From JANWXD01 sp037446115 (lineage in GTDB: Bacteria; Acidobacteriota; Terriglobia; Bryobacterales; Bryobacteraceae), in assembly GCA_037446115.1 (NCBI GenBank), contig JBBIJF010000019.1, positions 19,830-83,829 on the forward strand: a stretch of 64,000 nt of DNA, given 5' to 3'. The notes under the pieces were generated by a model. The model did no database searches, was not told the origin of the DNA, and was given only the letters and a program-made list of their open reading frames with translations. A program made the position numbers and the translations under genes. This document shows, piece by piece, positions 60,594 to 64,000 of the stretch; position 1 is the stretch's first letter, and the number at the start of each line of letters is the position of its first letter.

Positions 60594-61454
60594 ATGGAAC
60601 CCAAACTTCCTCTTGCTGCGATTACCGACGAGTTTTCTCCGGACCTGGAGGCCGCCGCCGCCGCCATGGCGCACATCGGGATGTCCGGGGCCGAATTGCG
60701 CGTGCTCTGGGGCAAGAACGTCATAGACCTCAGCGACGCCGAAGTCGAGCGGGCGCGCGAGATCCTGCACGCCCGAGGCTTGCGGGTCATTTCCATCGCC
60801 TCCCCGATTCTCAAATGCGTGCTGCCGGAGGCGCCCGAAGTGGACCGCCGCTTCCAGCACGACGTCTTCGCCTCGCGCCACAGCTACGAAGACCAGCCTC
60901 GACTGGCGGCGCGGGCCTTCGAAATCGCGCACAAAACCGGCGCGCGCATCATCCGCGTCTTTTCCTACTGGCGCACGGTGGACCCGCCCAAGGTATTCGA
61001 CCGCGTGGTGGAGGCTCTTCGAGGACTGGCCGAGCAGGCGGCCCGCGAGGATCTCGTCATTGCGCTGGAAAACGAGCACGCCTGCAACCTTGCGACGGCG
61101 GCAGAATCCGCGCGGGCGCTGGAGGCGGCGAAGCACGCCCACCTGAAGTTGGTCTGGGATCCCGCCAATGCTTTCGTCGCCGGGGAGGTGCCCTTCCCGG
61201 ATGGGTATGGTCTCCTGCCGAAGGAGCGGATCGTGCACGTGCATGTGAAAGACTGCCGTCTCCGCGATCACACACCCGAGTGGGGACCGGTCGGCACCTG
61301 CTCGATCGACTGGAGGGGCCAGATTGCCGCACTGCTCGCCGATGGCTACGGGGGCTACCTGAGCCTGGAGACCCACTGGCCCGGCCCCGGCGGTGACAAA
61401 CTGCTGGCCAGCACAATCTGCGGCTGGAATCTGAAAAGCCTCGCTTGCAACTAA
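60594..61454 (+). CDS. Sugar phosphate isomerase/epimerase-like TIM barrel
   Basis: The 286-residue protein has the xylose-isomerase-like TIM-barrel fold: LAAITDEFSPDLEAAAAAMAHIGMSGAELRVLWG, IRVFSYWRT, IALENEH (metal Glu), HLKLVWDPANAF, IVHVHVKDCRLRD (His and Asp metal ligands) and GYLSLETHW (last Glu). This metal site supports isomerase or epimerase chemistry on a sugar or inositol derivative. There is no export signal. It begins 9 bp after thiI and overlaps the CPBP-like gene by 10 bp, so the three are probably co-transcribed. Confidence 0.88.
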   Translation: MEPKLPLAAITDEFSPDLEAAAAAMAHIGMSGAELRVLWGKNVIDLSDAEVERAREILHARGLRVISIASPILKCVLPEAPEVDRRFQHDVFASRHSYEDQPRLAARAFEIAHKTGARIIRVFSYWRTVDPPKVFDRVVEALRGLAEQAAREDLVIALENEHACNLATAAESARALEAAKHAHLKLVWDPANAFVAGEVPFPDGYGLLPKERIVHVHVKDCRLRDHTPEWGPVGTCSIDWRGQIAALLADGYGGYLSLETHWPGPGGDKLLASTICGWNLKSLACN

Positions 61455-62071
61455 TCCGGCCCGGCGCACTGGCGGAACCGGCGGCGGCGGCCGCCTATAT
61501 TTTCCTTTACATCTGGTGCCTGCGCGGCAGGTATCCTCTGGCGTGGCTGCCCCTCGCAGGCTTTTTGTTGCTTTCTCACGTGCGGCGCAGGGAGACTCCC
61601 CGGCGCCTCGGGCTCAACGGGCCATGGCGCGAACCGGTGCGGCAACTTGCGCCCTGGGTGAGCGGGCTCGTCATGGGATTACTGGCGTCAGGCGCCAGCT
61701 TGGGGACCATTCAGCGTTTTCCGCCGCAGCGCCTGGCTGCCAACCTGGCGCTCTATCTGGCCTGGGGACTCCTGCAGCAGTACTTGTTGAACGGCTACTT
61801 CCTGAACCGGCTGCGTGCAGCTCTGCCGGAGCGTGCTGCCCTCGCAGTCGCGGCCCTGCTGTTCAGCGGCGCGCACGCACCGAATCCGTTTCTGATGGCC
61901 GTTACACTGGCAGCAGGCATTGCCAGCGGCTGGATTTACCTGCGATGGCGGAACCTGCTACTGCTCGGTGGTCTGCACGGCCTTGCCGGCTTCCTGTTGC
62001 ACCTGGTCGTTCCGGATAGGATCGCGCGGAATTTCCTCGTAGGGCCCCGCTATTTCGAGTGGAGCCCGTAG
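61445..62071 (+). CDS. CPBP-like membrane protein with altered protease motif
   Basis: The 208-residue protein starts at TTG 61445, 10 bp before the previous stop. It has about six membrane helices. The order of conserved segments fits CPBP (CAAX protease/bacteriocin-processing) intramembrane proteases: WGLLQQYLLNGYFLNRL corresponds to the EExxxR motif, LLFSGAHAPNPF to FxxxH (H144) and LLGGLHGLAGF to the last His (H178). The catalytic Glu pair is replaced by Q111-Q112 and the Arg by N116. It may be an inactive family member or use other residues. No ATG lies near the N-terminus, so the exact start is uncertain. Confidence 0.7.
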   Translation: MQLIRPGALAEPAAAAAYIFLYIWCLRGRYPLAWLPLAGFLLLSHVRRRETPRRLGLNGPWREPVRQLAPWVSGLVMGLLASGASLGTIQRFPPQRLAANLALYLAWGLLQQYLLNGYFLNRLRAALPERAALAVAALLFSGAHAPNPFLMAVTLAAGIASGWIYLRWRNLLLLGGLHGLAGFLLHLVVPDRIARNFLVGPRYFEWSP

Positions 62072-62194
62072 AGTCTGGCGTTCACAACTTGCGGCCGCGA
62101 CGCGGCGGCATGGGGCACACAGCCTGAATCGGCTTGCTTAGTTCGGGAGCGGTATTCACTTTCGTTTTTTTTAATCTGAAGTGGGAGGTGGGCC

Positions 62195-63217
62195 GTGAGG
62201 CGTCTCGCCCGCCAAACTGCCCTAGTATGGCTCACCATCCTTGCAGTCATCTGGTGCCCCGTTCCTGGCGCCGCACAAGGTTCCCCAAACGAAGTTCTTG
62301 CTTTAGTCAACGGTGAGGCCATCACCGCGGACCGCCTGGATGCGGAACTTCGCCCGCAACTGACGCAGCTCGAGCAGCAGGCCCGGCGCCTCCGTGAAAC
62401 GATGCTCGTGAAGCTGATCGAAAACCTGCTGCTGGAACAGGCGGCGCGGAAAGAGAATCTCACAATCGAAGAGTTCCTCAACCGGCGACTGGAGCAGACT
62501 GCGGTTTCGGACCAGGAAGTGGAGGCCGCCTGGTCAAAGAGCCGCGAGCGCTTCCCCGGAGCCCTGGCCGGTGAGGCTAAATATCGCATTCGCGGCACCC
62601 TCGAAGACCAGCGGCGATCGGAGGCTATTCGGCGGTTAATCGAGGAGCTGCGCCGGCAAGCGAGCATCGTCAACTACCTGACTCAGAAGACCGCGGCCGA
62701 GCTGGCCGCGGGCGTTGGGGCCGTGACCGGGGCGGGCAGTGCTCCCGTCGAAGTTGTGGAGTTCGCTGACTTCGAGTGCCCCTTCTGCCGCAAGGCGCAA
62801 CCGGTTGTACTCCGGGCGCTCAGCAGATGGCAAGGGAAACTGCGGTTGGTCTTACGTCATTTCCCGTTGCCCCGACATCCGCATGCATTCCAGGCTGCGG
62901 TGGCGGCAGTTTGTGCGGAACGCCAAGGACAACTCTGGGAATACCGGAGGGCTCTGTTCGAGCACAGCGGGCCGTTGGACGAAGCCGCGCTGCTGTCGCT
63001 TGCGGAAGCGCAGGGCCTGCGCGCGGCGGAATTCGCTCAATGCCTGAAGGACCCGACTGCTGCCGAGCGTGTGCAGCGGGACATCGAGCTCGGCCGCAGG
63101 GCCGGAGTCTCAGCCACACCCACGTTCTTTGTAAATGGGCGCCGCGTGGCGGATTTCACCCAACTGGAAACGGCCATTGAGGAGGCGTTGCAGCATGCGC
63201 AGGCGAATCCGCCGTAG
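62195..63217 (+). CDS. Periplasmic SurA-like/DsbA-like fusion protein
   Basis: The 340-residue protein has a signal peptide (LVWLTILAVIWCPVPGAAQ), a SurA/PpiC-type N-terminal helical region (NEVLALVNGEAITADRLDAELRPQLTQLEQQARRLRETMLVKLIENLLLEQAARKENLTIEEFL) and a thioredoxin-fold DsbA-like domain with CPFC (C195, C198) in FADFECPFCRKAQP and the cis-Pro loop GVSATPTFFVNG. It likely binds unfolded envelope proteins and catalyses disulfide exchange. GTG 62195 is supported by GGGAGGTGG five nt upstream. DsbD at 51648 could reduce it, making an isomerase-like role possible. Confidence 0.88.
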   Translation: MRRLARQTALVWLTILAVIWCPVPGAAQGSPNEVLALVNGEAITADRLDAELRPQLTQLEQQARRLRETMLVKLIENLLLEQAARKENLTIEEFLNRRLEQTAVSDQEVEAAWSKSRERFPGALAGEAKYRIRGTLEDQRRSEAIRRLIEELRRQASIVNYLTQKTAAELAAGVGAVTGAGSAPVEVVEFADFECPFCRKAQPVVLRALSRWQGKLRLVLRHFPLPRHPHAFQAAVAAVCAERQGQLWEYRRALFEHSGPLDEAALLSLAEAQGLRAAEFAQCLKDPTAAERVQRDIELGRRAGVSATPTFFVNGRRVADFTQLETAIEEALQHAQANPP

Positions 63218-63495
63218 CGGGATGTTGTGGGCGGCGTTTCTCGTTGCCCTGTGGGCCGCGCCTCTCGAGGCGGGCGCGCCCCAGGAGGTCACCGTCCGCT
63301 GGGAGGAGCTGGCGCCGCTGGTGGAGAAGCGCCAGATCGAGACGGTGCTGGCCAACGGCGTGCACATCCGCGGCCGCGAGTGCCGGCGCTGCAATCGGCT
63401 ACCTGATCGGCAGTGACGTGGATGCTCAGTACCTCTCGGTGCGGATACCAGGGCAGAGGGGATCAGTACAAAACCAGTCTTCGAGCAATCACTAA
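63195..63495 (+). pseudogene. Remnant of a secreted glycine-zipper protein
   Basis: ATG 63195, 23 bp inside the previous gene, starts a 73-codon frame with a signal peptide (GMLWAAFLVALWAAPLEAG) and VRWEELAPLVEKRQIETVLANGVHIRGRE, then ends at 63416 after an unrelated-looking tail. A second frame continues AGAAIGYLIGSDVDAQYLSVRIPGQ to 63495, which resembles the glycine-zipper end of longer acidobacterial proteins that start like the first part. The middle (about 60-90 residues in homologues, from memory) seems lost and the frame shifted. A short real protein of 73 residues is the alternative. Confidence 0.5.
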
Positions 63496-63512
63496 GTACT
63501 AAGGGTGGTCTT

Positions 63513-64000
63513 ATGGTGGCGACAAAGACTTTATGGATAGCAGTGAGTCTCGCAGTGTTCGAATCCGAAGCGCTTGCAGGCTACTGCAGACTGTCAGTGG
63601 CTGGTTTGAACCGCGCGCGCTTCGTCCCTGGTCTCTACTTATTGGAGCAAGAGCGCGGAGGTCTCGGAAACTGTTTCCATTCGCCGCCGTGGGGTAATTG
63701 GGTGCAGATTCGAACTACGGGAGCAGGACTGATGCTGATCAATTCCAGGGATGGTTCCCCGAGGGAGGCTACTGGCACTGGAACTCATGTACGCTCGAGT
63801 GGCCCTGTGCTACGTGGTGCAACGACGCGGGAGGCCAAAGGACGGCATCGGACGCCAATGTTGACGGCTCAAAGTACGTAGACGTCTGGGTCAACTGCCC
63901 GAAGGATACCGACGGCGACGGGGACTGCGACCAGGGCGGTTGTAAAGACGTGTGGGCCTACGGAGAGTCCAACAATTGGGCGGCGCTTTACGAACTCGAT
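63513..64000 (+). CDS. Secreted Cys/Trp-rich protein, frameshifted and cut by window edge
   Basis: ATG 63513 has AGGGTGG upstream and opens a signal peptide (LWIAVSLAVFESEALAG), then YCRLSVAGLNRARFVPGLYLLEQERGG and NCFHSPPWGNW. The frame then gives low-complexity sequence and stops at 63881. A -1 shift near 63696 restores a protein-like frame running to the window edge (GADSNYGSRTDADQFQGWF, WHWNSCTLEWPCATWCND, VDVWVNCPKDTDGDGDCD, CKDVWAYGESNNWAALYELD). That part is rich in Trp, Cys and Asp, with a DxDGDGxCD calcium-like loop. One missing G in the run TTGGGTG would explain it. No family is recognised. Confidence 0.55.

Noticed and set aside
63558..63566. TTCGAATCC, resembling a tRNA T-loop
   Set aside because: It lies in a signal-peptide coding region, and no acceptor, D or anticodon stem can be folded around it.

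Overview
This window looks like a chromosomal stretch of a high-GC Acidobacteriota, most likely a Solibacteres/Bryobacterales-type bacterium. The signs are two very large TonB-dependent receptors with an N-terminal carboxypeptidase-regulatory-like domain, two CRTAC1 (FG-GAP/ASPIC) proteins, a multihaem cytochrome fused to TPRs, PadR and ECF-sigma regulators, and many secreted hydrolases. This assignment is inferred from gene families, not from a phylogenetic marker. I saw no rRNA or tRNA gene, insertion sequence, prophage or CRISPR array, so this reads as core or slowly evolving accessory chromosome rather than an island.

Layout. 1-8 kb: an edge-truncated TonB receptor, a small secreted protein, a secreted clan GH-A glycoside hydrolase and a complete TonB receptor. 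8-16.4 kb: an RraA-like gene, then a padR-tolC-RND permease-adaptor-M20 amidohydrolase efflux operon. 16.4-21.7 kb: a membrane spermidine-synthase-like protein, a UlaG-like metallo-hydrolase and an OPT transporter. 21.9-29.7 kb, minus strand: nadA, moaA, nadE, a beta-propeller protein with a degenerate phosphoesterase domain, and a GH57 enzyme. 29.8-36.4 kb: a lipoprotein M2 peptidase, an exported methyltransferase, an APC permease, a 52-residue basic protein and a UvrD/PcrA helicase. 36.5-38.4 kb: a small unknown ORF, an ECF sigma factor/membrane protein/CnrX-CpxP-like trio and rpmE. 38.46-38.72 kb: an unusual compact unit, with a -35 element, an extended Shine-Dalgarno, a tiny ORF and a terminator hairpin. 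38.8-42.4 kb: a sulfite-oxidase-like enzyme, a Tat-exported NAPE-PLD-like hydrolase, an Sfp-type transferase and a ceramidase-like hydrolase. 42.6-47.2 kb: lexA, then a double-nitroreductase/GMC oxidoreductase/gluconate-dehydrogenase-subunit-3 operon. 47.2-53.6 kb: CRTAC1, an SDR, DUF177-rpmF-plsX and dsbD. 53.8-54.8 kb: two unknown secreted proteins. 54.9-62.1 kb: pentahaem cytochrome-TPR plus CRTAC1, thiI, a sugar-isomerase-like TIM barrel and a CPBP-like protein with altered active-site residues. 62.2-64 kb: a SurA/DsbA fusion, a probable gene remnant and a frameshifted Cys/Trp-rich secreted protein.

Themes. Much of the window concerns the envelope: import (TonB, OPT, APC), export (RND), disulfide chemistry (DsbD, DsbA-like) and periplasmic redox (cytochrome, GMC, molybdoenzyme). 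Several start codons lie only 0-7 nt from the start site predicted from a -10-like hexamer, which suggests frequent leaderless or near-leaderless transcripts. No complete new system is proven. The items most worth testing are the extended-SD unit near 38.6 kb, the nitroreductase-GMC operon, the pseudo-phosphoesterase, and the small secreted Cys/Trp-rich genes.
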